A stretch of DNA of 64,000 nucleotides, from the NCBI RefSeq assembly GCF_000092425.1, contig NC_014221.1, forward strand, positions 625,001 through 689,000. Direction: 5' to 3'. The position numbers were made by a program, and so were the translations under genes. This stretch comes from Truepera radiovictrix DSM 17093 (GTDB lineage Bacteria > Deinococcota > Deinococci > Deinococcales > Trueperaceae). The notes under the pieces are model-generated. The model ran no database searches. It worked only from the letters and a program-made list of their open reading frames with translations, and was not told the DNA's origin. This document shows positions 8,808-17,830 of this stretch, piece after piece; the first letter of the stretch is position 1; the number at the start of each line of letters is the position of its first letter.

Positions 8808-9049
8808 TTGCCCTTGTCGCCCTTGCTGTCCGCGCTGCTCTCTTTGGCGCCGCCTTTGCCCTCTTGGCCGGTGCGGCGCGAGTCGGTGACGTAAAAGCCC
8901 GAACCTTTAAAGGCGATGCCGACCGGTTGCACAAGGCGCTTGACGGGGTCGCCCGTCTCGGGGTGGGTGCTCAGGGCGGGTTCGGTGATGCGCTGCTCGA
9001 ACTCAAAGGTTTCGCCGGTGCTCAGGTTGCGGTAGACATACACGGGCAT
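8804..9049 (-). CDS. FmdB-like small protein without zinc-ribbon cysteines
   Basis: This 81-residue protein has the FmdB-family layout: MPVYVY at the start, a short turn, FEFEQRI, and later the typical FKGSGFYVTDSRR. In most family members the region after PxYxY holds two CxxC pairs; here it reads RNLSTGETFEFEQ with no cysteine at all in the protein. The C-terminal 20 residues are Lys/Gly/Asp/Ser-rich. Start ATG has GGAGG upstream. The function of the family is not established; a regulatory or nucleic-acid role is often suggested. Confidence 0.75.
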   Translation of the reverse strand: MPVYVYRNLSTGETFEFEQRITEPALSTHPETGDPVKRLVQPVGIAFKGSGFYVTDSRRTGQEGKGGAKESSADSKGDKGN

Positions 9050-9112
9050 GTATGGGTTCCTCCAACGCGGTTTTAAGGTGGGGACGGGTGGGTGCTAGCC
9101 CACACCGACCTT

Positions 9113-9142
9113 ACTATAGCAGATTCTCATGGAAGTTGATAA
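9113..9142 (-). promoter_or_regulatory. Promoter of the FmdB-like gene
   Basis: Minus-strand TTATCA (9142-9137) and TATAGT (9118-9113) are spaced by 18 bases in an AT-richer patch upstream of the gene. Confidence 0.55.
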
Positions 9143-9251
9143 GAGCGCGCTAAGCCGCGGCGGGGGACGGGGCGACGGAAGCCGGGGGCGGGCGCTCATC
9201 GGGTGAGGGTAACACACGAGCACACCCGCAGATCAGCTGACGCGCGCCTGT

Positions 9252-9265
9252 TAAAGTGGGCGCGT
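9252..9265 (+). promoter_or_regulatory. -10 box TAAAGT 8 nt before gpsA ATG
   Basis: TAAAGT lies at 9252-9257 and the ATG follows at 9266. No Shine-Dalgarno is seen. Confidence 0.5.
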
Positions 9266-10288
9266 ATGGTGAGCGCCCATCACGACGCCTCTACGCCCCC
9301 CACGCGCGTCGCGGTTCTCGGCGCAGGGGCGTGGGGGACGGTCGTGGCGCGGCTTTTAACGCACCATGTGGGGCTTAGGGTCCGGTTGTGGGCGCGCCGC
9401 CCCGAAGCGGCCGAGGCGATGGCGCGCCTTCGCGAAAACGCCCCCTACGTGCCGGGGTTGCGGTTGCCCGAGAGCCTGCACGTTACCAGCGACCTCGCGG
9501 AGGCCGTGAGGGGGGCCGAGGCCGTCTTCGTAGCCGTGCCGAGCCGCGGCCTGCGCGAGGTGATGGCGCGGCTGAAGGCCCTCGGGGGCTCGAGCGCGCT
9601 CGTCAGCTGCGCCAAGGGGCTCGAGCTCGGCACCTTTAAACGCTTTAGCGAGGTCATGGCCGAGTACCTCCCCGAGGCGCCCTTGGCGGCGCTCTCGGGG
9701 CCCAACTTGGCGCTCGAGATCGCCCGCGGGCTCCCCGCTTCGGCAACCGTCGCCTCGCTCGAGGGCGCGCTCGCCCTGCGGGTGCAGGGGTGGCTCAACC
9801 AGCCGACCTTTCGGGTCTACACGAGCGGCGACCTCATCGGGGTCGAGATGGGCGGGGCGCTCAAAAACGTCGTCGCGCTCGCGGCGGGGATGAGCGACGG
9901 CCTCGGGCTCGGCGACAACGCCAAAGCGAGCCTCATCACCCGCGGCCTCGCCGAGATCGTCCGTTTAGGGGTGCACATGGGGGGGGAGGAAAAGACCTTC
10001 TACGGGCTTTCGGGTTTGGGCGACCTGGTGGCGACCTGCAGCAGCCGCGGTTCGCGCAACCACCTCGCGGGCGAGCGCCTCGCGCGCGGCGAGACCCTAC
10101 AGGACCTCGAGGCGAGCCGCCTCACGGCCGAGGGGATCCCCACGGTGCGGGCGGTCGTGGTGTACGCGCAGGAGGTGGGGCTCGAGCTGCCGATCGCCCG
10201 CGCGGTCTACGACGTCATCTACGAGGGCAAAGCGCCGCAGCGGGTGTTGGGTGAACTCATGGCGCGGGGCGCGAAGCCAGAGCACTAG
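9266..10288 (+). CDS. gpsA: Glycerol-3-phosphate dehydrogenase [NAD(P)+]
   Basis: This 340-residue enzyme reduces dihydroxyacetone phosphate to sn-glycerol-3-phosphate for phospholipid synthesis. The nucleotide-binding GAGAWGT sits near residue 18, followed by VFVAVPSRGLREV, VSCAKGLE, LSGPNLALEIARG, the catalytic-lysine region GGALKNVVALAAGMSDGLG, and the substrate loop GLSGLGDLVATC. The open frame extends 21 codons further upstream, but ATG 9266 gives the usual N-terminus directly before the Rossmann fold and lies 8 nt after a -10 box. Confidence 0.95.
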   Translation: MVSAHHDASTPPTRVAVLGAGAWGTVVARLLTHHVGLRVRLWARRPEAAEAMARLRENAPYVPGLRLPESLHVTSDLAEAVRGAEAVFVAVPSRGLREVMARLKALGGSSALVSCAKGLELGTFKRFSEVMAEYLPEAPLAALSGPNLALEIARGLPASATVASLEGALALRVQGWLNQPTFRVYTSGDLIGVEMGGALKNVVALAAGMSDGLGLGDNAKASLITRGLAEIVRLGVHMGGEEKTFYGLSGLGDLVATCSSRGSRNHLAGERLARGETLQDLEASRLTAEGIPTVRAVVVYAQEVGLELPIARAVYDVIYEGKAPQRVLGELMARGAKPEH

Positions 10289-10387
10289 CCTTGGCGTGAG
10301 GGCCTCATGGCGTCTCATGGCGCGCTCTGACCCCTGCTGCACCCCCGACGCCTGTTAGCCTAAGCACGGGCAGCTTCGAGGAGGGTC

Positions 10388-11299
10388 ATGTCGGCGATTA
10401 GAGCCACCCACTTAACCAAACGCTACCGGCGCGCGCACGCGGTCGATGACGTGAGCTTCGAGATCCAACCGGGGGAGATCGTCGGGTTTCTGGGGCCCAA
10501 CGGGGCGGGGAAGACGACGACGCTGCGGATGCTGGCGGGGCTCGTGCGCCCGACGGCGGGCGAGGCCCGCATCTTGGGTGCGCGGGTGCCCGGGCCGAGC
10601 CTGTTGTCGGTCGGTACGATGATCGAGGAGCCCTCCTTCTACCCCTACCTGTCGGGGTGGGACAACCTGCGCCACACGGCGCTCTTGCACGGCGCTCTGG
10701 ACGAGGCGCGCATCCGCGAGGTGCTCGCGTTTGTGCGGCTCGAGGACGCCGCGCGGAAAAAGCTCTCGGCCTACTCCCAAGGGATGCGGCAGCGTTTGGG
10801 GCTCGCGCGCGCGCTCCTGTCGCGCCCCAAGGTGCTGCTTTTAGACGAACCGACGAACGGCCTCGACCCCGTGGGCATCGCCGAGATCCGCGAGAACCTG
10901 CGGGAGGTGGCGCGCGGCGGGGTGACGATCCTCATCTCGAGCCACATCCTGGCGGAGATCGAAAAGCTCGTCGAGCGCGTGCTGGTGATCGAGCAGGGGA
11001 AGCTGCTCTTCGACGGGCCGCTGCGGAGCCTCACGGGGCGCTTGGAGGCGGCGTCGGTGACCTACGTGCTCGCCGCGACCGACCTCGCGGCGCTCCGGCA
11101 GGCGCTGCGGGGCTACGGCTACACCGTTGCCGAGGAGGCTGGCGGCCGCCTCAGCGTGCAGCTGCCCGAGGCGGACGCCGCCGGGTTGCTCGCGCGCCTG
11201 GCGAGCGACGGCCACAGCGTCACCGAGGCGCGGCGGCGCGAAGCGAGCCTCGAGGACGCCTACTTGCGCCTTGTGCGCGCCGACCAGCGGCCCGCTTGA
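10388..11299 (+). CDS. ABC-2 type exporter ATPase
   Basis: This is a 303-residue ABC ATPase with Walker A GPNGAGKTT near residue 39, signature YSQGMRQRLG, Walker B LLLDEPTNGLDPVG and switch His in SSHIL. The C-terminal 80 residues form the extra domain common in the bacitracin/lantibiotic (BcrA/NatA-like) exporter ATPases. GAGGAGGG precedes the ATG. Its partner permease follows 25 bases later. Substrate unknown. Confidence 0.9.
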   Translation: MSAIRATHLTKRYRRAHAVDDVSFEIQPGEIVGFLGPNGAGKTTTLRMLAGLVRPTAGEARILGARVPGPSLLSVGTMIEEPSFYPYLSGWDNLRHTALLHGALDEARIREVLAFVRLEDAARKKLSAYSQGMRQRLGLARALLSRPKVLLLDEPTNGLDPVGIAEIRENLREVARGGVTILISSHILAEIEKLVERVLVIEQGKLLFDGPLRSLTGRLEAASVTYVLAATDLAALRQALRGYGYTVAEEAGGRLSVQLPEADAAGLLARLASDGHSVTEARRREASLEDAYLRLVRADQRPA

Positions 11300-11324
11300 G
11301 GCCGCTCACCATAGGGAGCACTTC

Positions 11325-12284
11325 GTGAAAGGTTTTCTGAGTACCGTCCGCGCTGAACTCTTTAAGCTCGCCCGCAAACGCCGCACCGTCGTGCTCGCGG
11401 CGTTTCTCTGGCTGCTCGTGCCCGCGCTGTTGCTCTTTATCGGCTGGCTCATCCAGACGCGCGTCGCCGGGACCTTCGCCGACGGGGGGCTTAACGTCCG
11501 CGAGCTCGTGCAGCTCGTCGCCTCGCCCGTAAGCATCGCCCGCAACCTGCTGCTGCTGTTGGGCAACCTCTCGCCGAGCTTGCTCATCATCCTCGTGGCG
11601 CTCACGGCGGCCCTGCTTATGGGCGAGGAGCGGACGCAGAACATGTGGAAAACGGTCCTCACGGTGCAACCAAACCGCGTCGCGGTGCTCTCGGGGAAGC
11701 TGGCCGCCGGGATGCTCTACCTCGGCGCGCTGCTCTTTGGCATGTTCCTGAGCGGCCTCCTCTGGGGCGCGCTCGGGACGCTCTTTTTACCCACGACCTT
11801 CGGTGCGGGGCTCGGGGAGCTCGCGGGGCTCTACGCGCTGCAGTGGCTTTTCTCGCTTGCCGCGCTGCTCTTCGCCTTTTTGATGGTCTGGCTTTTGCGC
11901 TCGTTGACCTTGGGGATCGTCGCCATCTTTTTCTTACCGGCGCTCCTCGAGGGGGCGTACGGCTTTTACCAGGTGGTGGTGGGGTTCGAGCGGCTAAACC
12001 GCTTCAACGCCCTGTTGCAGGCGCTGCGGCTGCGGAGCACCTTAGAGGAGCTGCCGCGCTACTTTTTTAGCACCAACCTCTACGCCCCTGCCAGGGAGCC
12101 CGTCGCCGCGCTCGCGCGCCTTTTCGGCGGTTTGGGCGGCGACGCTGCGGTGCAGCCCGGCTCCACCCCCTTCGGCAACCTCCTCGCGCCCAGCTTGTCG
12201 CATGCGGCGCTCGTCATGGGGGTGTACGCCCTCATTTTCGGGGTGCTCCTCTTCTGGAGCTTTGCGCGCCGCGACATCGTCTAG
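11325..12284 (+). CDS. ABC-2 type permease
   Basis: This 319-residue membrane protein has about six hydrophobic segments (near residues 22, 75, 130, 170, 200 and 295) and the ABC2_membrane layout, with a soluble N-terminus (FLSTVRAELFKLARKRRTVV) typical of such permeases. I chose GTG 11325 because AGGGAG lies 7-12 bases upstream and the permease-like sequence begins there; the open frame upstream overlaps the ATPase gene. It pairs with the preceding ATPase. Confidence 0.85.
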   Translation: MKGFLSTVRAELFKLARKRRTVVLAAFLWLLVPALLLFIGWLIQTRVAGTFADGGLNVRELVQLVASPVSIARNLLLLLGNLSPSLLIILVALTAALLMGEERTQNMWKTVLTVQPNRVAVLSGKLAAGMLYLGALLFGMFLSGLLWGALGTLFLPTTFGAGLGELAGLYALQWLFSLAALLFAFLMVWLLRSLTLGIVAIFFLPALLEGAYGFYQVVVGFERLNRFNALLQALRLRSTLEELPRYFFSTNLYAPAREPVAALARLFGGLGGDAAVQPGSTPFGNLLAPSLSHAALVMGVYALIFGVLLFWSFARRDIV

Positions 12285-12287
12285 CCG

Positions 12288-13490
12288 GTGCGCACCCCCC
12301 CCGCCAGCGAGCACGCCACCGGCGCCGCGGCGGCGCTTGTCTACCTCGCGGTGCTGGCCGCCTTTATCAACATGTACCTGCCCCAGGCGATCTTGCCGGT
12401 GTTGGGGCGCGAGTTCGGCGTCTCGCCGAGCACCGCGAGCCTGTCGGTGAGCGTGATGATCCTCGGCATCGCGGTCTCGTCGCTCGTCATGGGGCCGCTC
12501 TCGGACCGGATCGGGCGCAAACCGCTCCTGGTAGGGTGCGCGCTCGCGCTCACGGGGCCGTCGCTCGTGTGCGCGCTCGCCCCCTCCTGGCCGGTGCTGC
12601 TCGCCGGCAGGTTGGTGCAAGGGCTCTTTATCCCCGGCCTCACGGCAGTCGGCGTCGCGTACATCGCCGAGGAGTTCCCCGAGGGCCGCGTCGGGCGGCT
12701 TTTGGGCGGCTACGTCGCGGCGACCGTCTTAGGGGGGCTTTTAAGCCGCGTGCTCGCCGGGCTGATCGCCGAGGCGGCGGGGTGGCGGTGGGCGTTCGTG
12801 TTGGGCGCGGCGAACGCGCTCGCGGTGGGCGGGGCGCTCACGCGGCTGCGCCCGTCGCGCCGCTTCGTGCCCTCGAGCGCCCTTAGAGGGGCGTACGCGG
12901 GGATGCTCGCGCACCTGCGTTCGCCGCGCCTCGTCGGTGGCTTCGCGGTCGGGTTCAGCCTCTTTTTCGCCTTTATGGCGGTCTTTACCTACCTGCCCTT
13001 CTACGTGGAGGCTCCCCCCTTCGGCTTCTCGCCGGGTGAGGTTGGGCTCGTTTACCTCGTCTACGCCGCGGGGGTCGTCTCGTCGCCGCTCGCGGGCGCC
13101 CTCGCGGCGCGCGTCGGGCCGCGCGGGGTGATGGTCTTGGGGCTCGGTACGGCGCTCGTCGCCGGCGGGTTCACGCTGCTGCCGAGCGCGCCGCTGCTGA
13201 TCGCCGCGCTTTTGGCGCTCTGCTTCGGCAACTTCGCCGCGCAGAGCACCGCGACGGCGTTCGTCGCGACCCAAGCCGAGGGGGAGCGCGCCGGTGCGAG
13301 CGCGCTCTACCTGTTCGCCTACTACGTCGGGGGGAGCCTGGGGGCGTTCGTCCCCGGCCTCGCCTTCGCGCGCTCGGGGTGGGGCGGGGTGCTGCTGCTC
13401 AGCACCGCGGCGCTGCTTGCAGGGATGAGCGCGGCGGCGCTGCTCTGCCGCGCCGACGAGCCCGTGTCCGGTACGCAACCGTCACCCTAG
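12288..13490 (+). CDS. MFS transporter (drug-efflux type)
   Basis: This is a 400-residue major facilitator with 12 predicted membrane segments. The loop 2-3 motif appears as GPLSDRIGRKPLL near residue 70, and the motif RLVQGLFIPGLTAVGVAYIAEE follows in TM4. The layout fits YnfM/Bcr-like proton antiporters. GTG start 3 bases after the ABC permease stop suggests one transcript with the ABC-2 exporter. Substrate unknown. Confidence 0.88.
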   Translation: MRTPPASEHATGAAAALVYLAVLAAFINMYLPQAILPVLGREFGVSPSTASLSVSVMILGIAVSSLVMGPLSDRIGRKPLLVGCALALTGPSLVCALAPSWPVLLAGRLVQGLFIPGLTAVGVAYIAEEFPEGRVGRLLGGYVAATVLGGLLSRVLAGLIAEAAGWRWAFVLGAANALAVGGALTRLRPSRRFVPSSALRGAYAGMLAHLRSPRLVGGFAVGFSLFFAFMAVFTYLPFYVEAPPFGFSPGEVGLVYLVYAAGVVSSPLAGALAARVGPRGVMVLGLGTALVAGGFTLLPSAPLLIAALLALCFGNFAAQSTATAFVATQAEGERAGASALYLFAYYVGGSLGAFVPGLAFARSGWGGVLLLSTAALLAGMSAAALLCRADEPVSGTQPSP

Positions 13491-13522
13491 AGGGACGCAG
13501 GGCGCGGTTTCACGATGGGCGC

Positions 13523-14077
13523 TCAGGGGAGGTCGCTCGGGGTGTTGGCGTTAAGCAGCACCTGCGCGCCGACGGCGGCGCGGACCCGCTCCCACGGCAC
13601 CTCGCGGGCGTTGACGCGCGCCACAAGCGCGTGCATGCGCCCCTCCCCGGCCTCTAACTGCTCGGTCACGGTGGGGAGCAGGGCGCGGTGGTAGAGGGCG
13701 GCCAAGGGCTCGAGCCGCCCCGCTGCGGAGCGCACGACGACGACCTCCGCCCCCGCGCGCTCCGCCCACAACAGCGACCAGTAGGTGGGAGTCAGGTGGG
13801 GCAGGTCGCACGCGGCCAGGGCTACCCAGTCGCGGGTTGCGTAGAGGAGGGCGGCGTGAAGGCCGCTCAAGGGGCCGCCTCCGGCGATCACGTCGGGGTA
13901 GACGGGCACCCCGACCGCGTAGGGGCGACCCGAGACGACGAAGCGCTCGTCGGCCCCTGAGAGGCTCGCCAAGGCGCGCTCGAGCAGCGTCTTCCCGCGG
14001 TAGCGGTAGCGCGCCTTGTCCGAGCCGAAGCGGCTCGAGCGCCCCCCCGCTAAGACCGCGCCGCTAAAGCCGCTCAC
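13523..14077 (-). CDS. mobA: Molybdenum cofactor guanylyltransferase
   Basis: This 184-residue protein transfers GMP to molybdopterin. The N-terminal LAGGRSSRFGSDKA is the nucleotide-binding motif of MobA, followed by VIAGGGPLSGLHAAL and the metal-binding ACDLPHL. Length is normal for MobA. The start is GTG, and the stop is close to the end of the convergent MFS gene. No other Mo-cofactor gene is in the window. A related nucleotidyltransferase role is possible but less likely. Confidence 0.85.
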   Translation of the reverse strand: MSGFSGAVLAGGRSSRFGSDKARYRYRGKTLLERALASLSGADERFVVSGRPYAVGVPVYPDVIAGGGPLSGLHAALLYATRDWVALAACDLPHLTPTYWSLLWAERAGAEVVVVRSAAGRLEPLAALYHRALLPTVTEQLEAGEGRMHALVARVNAREVPWERVRAAVGAQVLLNANTPSDLP

Positions 14078-14246
14078 GGTAGCGGCCCCCTAGCGGTTTC
14101 GGCCCCGCTACCGACGGCTCCCACGAGCCGCCCGTCCCGGAGGGTGCCTGCAGGGCCACGCGCTTTTTGTGGGTGCACCTCCTCGCCAACGTCGTGCCTC
14201 GCTCGCTAGATGATACCTGCGCTTGTTGCGTCCCCGAGTGAAGGGG

Positions 14247-14258
14247 CATGATAGACGG
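14247..14258 (+). promoter_or_regulatory. -10-like CATGAT 6 nt before ATG
   Basis: CATGAT at 14247-14252 resembles TATGAT and lies 6 bases before the ATG at 14259. No Shine-Dalgarno is seen. Confidence 0.45.
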
Positions 14259-15050
14259 ATGCGCACCCTCCGGAGGCTCCTCATCGGCTTGCTGGCCGCT
14301 CTCACCCTCACCGCACTCGCCGTGGCCCTCTCCATCCCGCTCGGGTGGGAGCTCGCGCCCGACCGCGTGGCGGCGCTCACCAACGTGCGGGTGCCGGGTG
14401 GGGGCGCGGGGGCGGTGGCGGCCTACCTCGCGCGCCCGCCCGGCGAGGGGCCCTTTCCCGCCGTGGTGATGATCCACGAGTTCTGGGGGCTGCGCGAGGA
14501 CATCGTTCGCAAGGCGGACGCGCTCGCCGAGGAGGGGTACGTGGTGCTCGCCCCCGACACCATGCGCGGGCGCAGCACGGCGTGGCTGCCGACGGCGATC
14601 TACCAGACGGCGACGCAAGCGCAAGAGGACGTCAACGCCGACCTGGACGCCGTTTTCGCCTGGCTTGCGGCGCGCCCCGAGGTGGACCCCGAGCGGGTCG
14701 CGGTGATCGGCTTCTGTTACGGCGGCCGGATGGCGCTGCGCTACGGCCTGCACAACCCGCAAGTGGCGCTTATCGGCAACGTCTACGGCGAGACCGAGAC
14801 CGACGTCGCGCGGCTGCGGGCGCTGCCGGGGCCGCTGCTGGGTATCTTCGGCGCCGAGGACCGGATGATCCCTTTAGCGGACGTGCGCGCCTTTGAGCGC
14901 GCTTTGGAGGCGGCCGGGGCGACCTTCGAGGTGACGGTCTACGAGGGCGTGGGGCACGCTTTTATTGACGCCGGTGACCCCCGCGCCGCGGGGGGCGCGC
15001 AGGCGGCGGCGTGGGCGCAGATCGTGCGGTTTTTGGCGCGCCACCTCTAG
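14259..15050 (+). CDS. Dienelactone hydrolase family protein, membrane-anchored
   Basis: This 263-residue alpha/beta hydrolase starts with a hydrophobic segment (residues 5-28), then a DLH domain. The nucleophile is Cys153 in GFCYGG, the acid is in GAEDRMIP and the histidine in VGHAF, the DLH-type Cys-Asp-His triad. An E near residue 74 (IHEFWG) matches the conserved DLH glutamate. The hydrophobic N-terminus suggests it acts outside the cytoplasm or is tethered. The natural substrate is not known. Confidence 0.88.
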   Translation: MRTLRRLLIGLLAALTLTALAVALSIPLGWELAPDRVAALTNVRVPGGGAGAVAAYLARPPGEGPFPAVVMIHEFWGLREDIVRKADALAEEGYVVLAPDTMRGRSTAWLPTAIYQTATQAQEDVNADLDAVFAWLAARPEVDPERVAVIGFCYGGRMALRYGLHNPQVALIGNVYGETETDVARLRALPGPLLGIFGAEDRMIPLADVRAFERALEAAGATFEVTVYEGVGHAFIDAGDPRAAGGAQAAAWAQIVRFLARHL

Positions 15051-15062
15051 GGCGCGTGGCGT

Positions 15063-16415
15063 CTAGAGGGTCTCGGCGAGCGCCTGGGCCGCGTCGCGCG
15101 CGCTCCGCACGGTGTCGTTGACGCCGACGCCGTCGTAGGCGTTACCGGCGAGCAGGAGCCCGGGAAAGCGCCCTAGCGCCGCGCGCGCCCTCCGGACGCG
15201 CTCCTGGTGCCCGAGGGTGTACTGCGGGATCCCCTTGGGCCACGGCACGCGCTCGACCCACTCGGGTTCGGCGACGACCCCCAAGGTCACGCGCAGGTCG
15301 CGCCGAACCGCCTCGAGCTGCGCCGCCTCGGAGAGCCCCCCGAAGTCGGGGTCGAGGCTGCCCCCGGCGATGACGCGCAGCAGCACCCGGCCCGCGGGCG
15401 CCTGGTCGGGGAAGATCGACGAGCTGTAGAGCACGCCCAAGACGCGCACCCCTTCGCCGCGCGGGACGAGGAAACCGAAGCCGTCTAGGGGGTTGGGGAC
15501 GTCGACGCGGTGGTAGCCGAGGCCGAAGACGGTGACGTCGGCGTAGGGGATGCTGCGCAGCAGGGAGCTCGCCTCGGCGCAAACGCTTTGGAGGAGCTCG
15601 GCCGCGACGAAAGCCGGCGCGGCCAGGATGAGCGCGTCGGCGGCCAAGCGCTCGCCGCCCCAGGCGACCTCGTACCCCGTCGCGGTGCGGCGGAGCGCGG
15701 TGACCTCCGCGCCCGTGCGCACGCAGTCCCCCAACTGCTGGCGCAGCCTCTCGGTCAAGCGGCTCATCCCCCCCCCGCGAAAGCTCGTGAGGCGCTCTGG
15801 TGTACCCGCCGCGCTCTTGGCGCGCCGCTGCGCGCGCAGGAGCCCGAGCAGGACGCTGCCGTGCTCGCGCTCGAGCGCCCGCAGGCGCGGAAAGAGGGCG
15901 TCGAGGCTGAGCGCCCCCGCGTCCCCGGCGGTGATGCCGAGGACGAAAGGCCCCGCGAACGCCTCGGCGACGCCGCGCCCGAAGCGCCGCGCCACAAACG
16001 CGTAGACGCTCTCCTCGCCGTCGGCGCGCCGCGCGAGGAGGGGCTCCAACGCTGCGCGCAGCTTCTGTGAGGGGAGTAGCAGGGGCGTGGTGAGCAGCTC
16101 GGGGGGCGAACTCGGCAGCGCCCTCAGCCCCCCCTCCCGGTAGAGAAAGCGTTTGGCGGCGACCGGCGAGGCCTCCTGCAGCTCGCCCGCTAGCCCGAGC
16201 GCGCGCGCTAGGTCCAAGGTCTCGGGGACCGGCAAAAAGCCGTTCGCGGCCCAGTCGACGGTGTAGCCCCCGTGGGTGCTCGAGCCGATCTTGCCGCCCG
16301 CGAGGGGCGCCTTTTCAAGGACCGTGAGGCGCAGCTCCGGCCGCGCTCGCCGCAGAAAAAACGCCGCGCTGAGCCCCGCGAGCCCCCCACCGACGATGAC
16401 GACGTGACGGTTCAT
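15063..16415 (-). CDS. hemY: HemY-type protoporphyrinogen/coproporphyrinogen oxidase
   Basis: This 450-residue FAD enzyme oxidises a porphyrinogen in late heme synthesis. It starts with the dinucleotide fold VVIVGGGLAGLSAAF, then EKAPLAGGKIGS, the family motif DWAANGFL near residue 55, PFVLGITAGDAGALSLDALFP near residue 155, and the C-terminal FAD motif LLLAGNAYDGVGVNDTVRSA. Whether it works on coproporphyrinogen III (CgoX type) or protoporphyrinogen IX cannot be told by eye. No other heme gene is nearby. The ATG is 6 bases after a TAGGCT box. Confidence 0.88.
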   Translation of the reverse strand: MNRHVVIVGGGLAGLSAAFFLRRARPELRLTVLEKAPLAGGKIGSSTHGGYTVDWAANGFLPVPETLDLARALGLAGELQEASPVAAKRFLYREGGLRALPSSPPELLTTPLLLPSQKLRAALEPLLARRADGEESVYAFVARRFGRGVAEAFAGPFVLGITAGDAGALSLDALFPRLRALEREHGSVLLGLLRAQRRAKSAAGTPERLTSFRGGGMSRLTERLRQQLGDCVRTGAEVTALRRTATGYEVAWGGERLAADALILAAPAFVAAELLQSVCAEASSLLRSIPYADVTVFGLGYHRVDVPNPLDGFGFLVPRGEGVRVLGVLYSSSIFPDQAPAGRVLLRVIAGGSLDPDFGGLSEAAQLEAVRRDLRVTLGVVAEPEWVERVPWPKGIPQYTLGHQERVRRARAALGRFPGLLLAGNAYDGVGVNDTVRSARDAAQALAETL

Positions 16416-16427
16416 GGCCCTAGCCTA
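16416..16427 (-). promoter_or_regulatory. -10 box TAGGCT 6 nt before hemY ATG
   Basis: Minus-strand TAGGCT at 16427-16422, then 6 bases, then ATG at 16415. No Shine-Dalgarno fits. Confidence 0.6.
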
Positions 16428-16461
16428 CGGCATGGGCGCGCGTCCCGGCGCTGCGCGGAAG

Positions 16462-17790
16462 CTACCTCGAGCGGTCCTTGGGCGCCGGTCGCCCGCCGCT
16501 CCGCGCCCGGCGCGCGGGTGTTTGCGCCCCCGAGCGGCCCGACCGTGGAGCGCCGCTCGGGGCGTGGCGCTTGTGCCCCGGCGACTTGCCGCGCGGGCCT
16601 TGCGGCCAGGCGGCGCGCGCCGCCTGGCCGCTTTCGGAGGGCGCTGCCACGGGGTCGAGGTAGGCGAAGCCCTCTAACCGCACGCGCCGCAGGGGCCCCT
16701 TGAGGGCGCGCTCGATCTGCCGCACCACCCCCTCGTCGTCCGGCGTGACGAAGGTGCAGGCTTCGCCGGTCCGCGCCGCCCGCCCCGTGCGCCCGATGCG
16801 GTGCGTGTACGCCTCGGCGGTCGTCGGCACGTCGTAGTTAAAGACGTGGGACACGCGCGCGACGTCGATGCCGCGCGCGGCGATGTCGGTGGCGACCAGC
16901 ACGTGCACCTCCCCAGCGCGAAAGGCGTCGAGGGCCTTTTGCCGCTTTGTCTGCGAGAGGTTGCCCTGCAAGGAGGTCGCGAAGAAGTTGTCCCGCTCGA
17001 GGCTCTCGGCGAGGCGCTTGGCGCCGCGTTTCGTGCGGGTGAAGACCAGGGCGCTCCGAATGTCGTGGTGCCGCAAAAGGTGTTTGAGGAGCGCCGTCTT
17101 CTGCTCCCGTGCGACGGGGTAGAGGGCGTGAGAGACGGTCGCGGCGGCCTCGGTGCGGCCGATCTGGAGCGTTACGGGCGCGCGCAGCAGCGCCTCGGCG
17201 AGGCGGCGCAGTTCGGGGGGCATGGTGGCCGAGAAGAGCAGCCGCTGGGCCCCTTCGGGGACGCGTCCGACGAGCTTGCGCACGGCGGGCAGGAAACCCA
17301 TGTCGAACATGTGGTCGGCCTCGTCGAGGACCAACACCTCGAGCTTGGCGAGCGTGCCGGTGCCGCGCTCGAGGTGGTCTAAAAGCCGACCGGGGCACGC
17401 CACGATGATCTCCGCGCCGCCGCGCAGCGCCCGCGCCTGCGGCGCCATCCCGACGCCCCCGTAGACGGTGGCGCTGCGTAAACCCGTCGCGCGGCCCAGC
17501 ACCCCGATCTCACCGTGGATCTGCTCGGCCAGCTCGCGCGTCGGCGCGACGACAAGGGCGCGGACGCAGCTCCTGGGGCCGTCCATGAGGCGGTGCAACA
17601 GGGGCAGGACGAAGGCGGCGGTTTTGCCGGTGCCGGTCTGCGCCAGGCCCAACAGGTCGCGCCCTGCGAGGGCCGCCGGGATGGCCGCTCGCTGAATGGG
17701 CGTCGGGGTGGTGTAACCCGCGGCCTGCAGCCCTTGGTCGAGGCGCGGATGCAAGTGAAAGCCGTGAAAACTGTTCTGTGGATCGGTCAT
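16462..17790 (-). CDS. DEAD-box RNA helicase
   Basis: This 442-residue ATP-dependent RNA helicase has all standard motifs: Q motif (GFHLHPRLDQG..TPIQ), motif I AQTGTGKT at 50-57, Ia PTRELAEQ, II DEAD, III SAT, V DIAARGIDV and VI HRIGRTGRAAR. The last ~65 residues are a low-complexity Arg/Pro/Gly/Ser/Ala tail that probably binds RNA. It resembles the RhlE/CshA group. ATG 17790 has AGGAGA upstream; a GC hairpin stands directly before that ribosome site. Confidence 0.93.
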   Translation of the reverse strand: MTDPQNSFHGFHLHPRLDQGLQAAGYTTPTPIQRAAIPAALAGRDLLGLAQTGTGKTAAFVLPLLHRLMDGPRSCVRALVVAPTRELAEQIHGEIGVLGRATGLRSATVYGGVGMAPQARALRGGAEIIVACPGRLLDHLERGTGTLAKLEVLVLDEADHMFDMGFLPAVRKLVGRVPEGAQRLLFSATMPPELRRLAEALLRAPVTLQIGRTEAAATVSHALYPVAREQKTALLKHLLRHHDIRSALVFTRTKRGAKRLAESLERDNFFATSLQGNLSQTKRQKALDAFRAGEVHVLVATDIAARGIDVARVSHVFNYDVPTTAEAYTHRIGRTGRAARTGEACTFVTPDDEGVVRQIERALKGPLRRVRLEGFAYLDPVAAPSESGQAARAAWPQGPRGKSPGHKRHAPSGAPRSGRSGAQTPARRARSGGRPAPKDRSR

Positions 17791-17810
17791 AAGGTCTCCT
17801 GGCGTGCAGT

Positions 17811-17830
17811 CGAGCACGCCGTGATCAAAG
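17811..17830 (-). promoter_or_regulatory. Hairpin just upstream of helicase ribosome-binding site
   Basis: Arms GGCGTGC and GCACGCC (7 bp, 6-nt loop) end directly next to the AGGAGA of the helicase gene on the minus strand. It could gate translation with temperature, as seen for other cold-response helicases; that role is inference. Confidence 0.4.
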
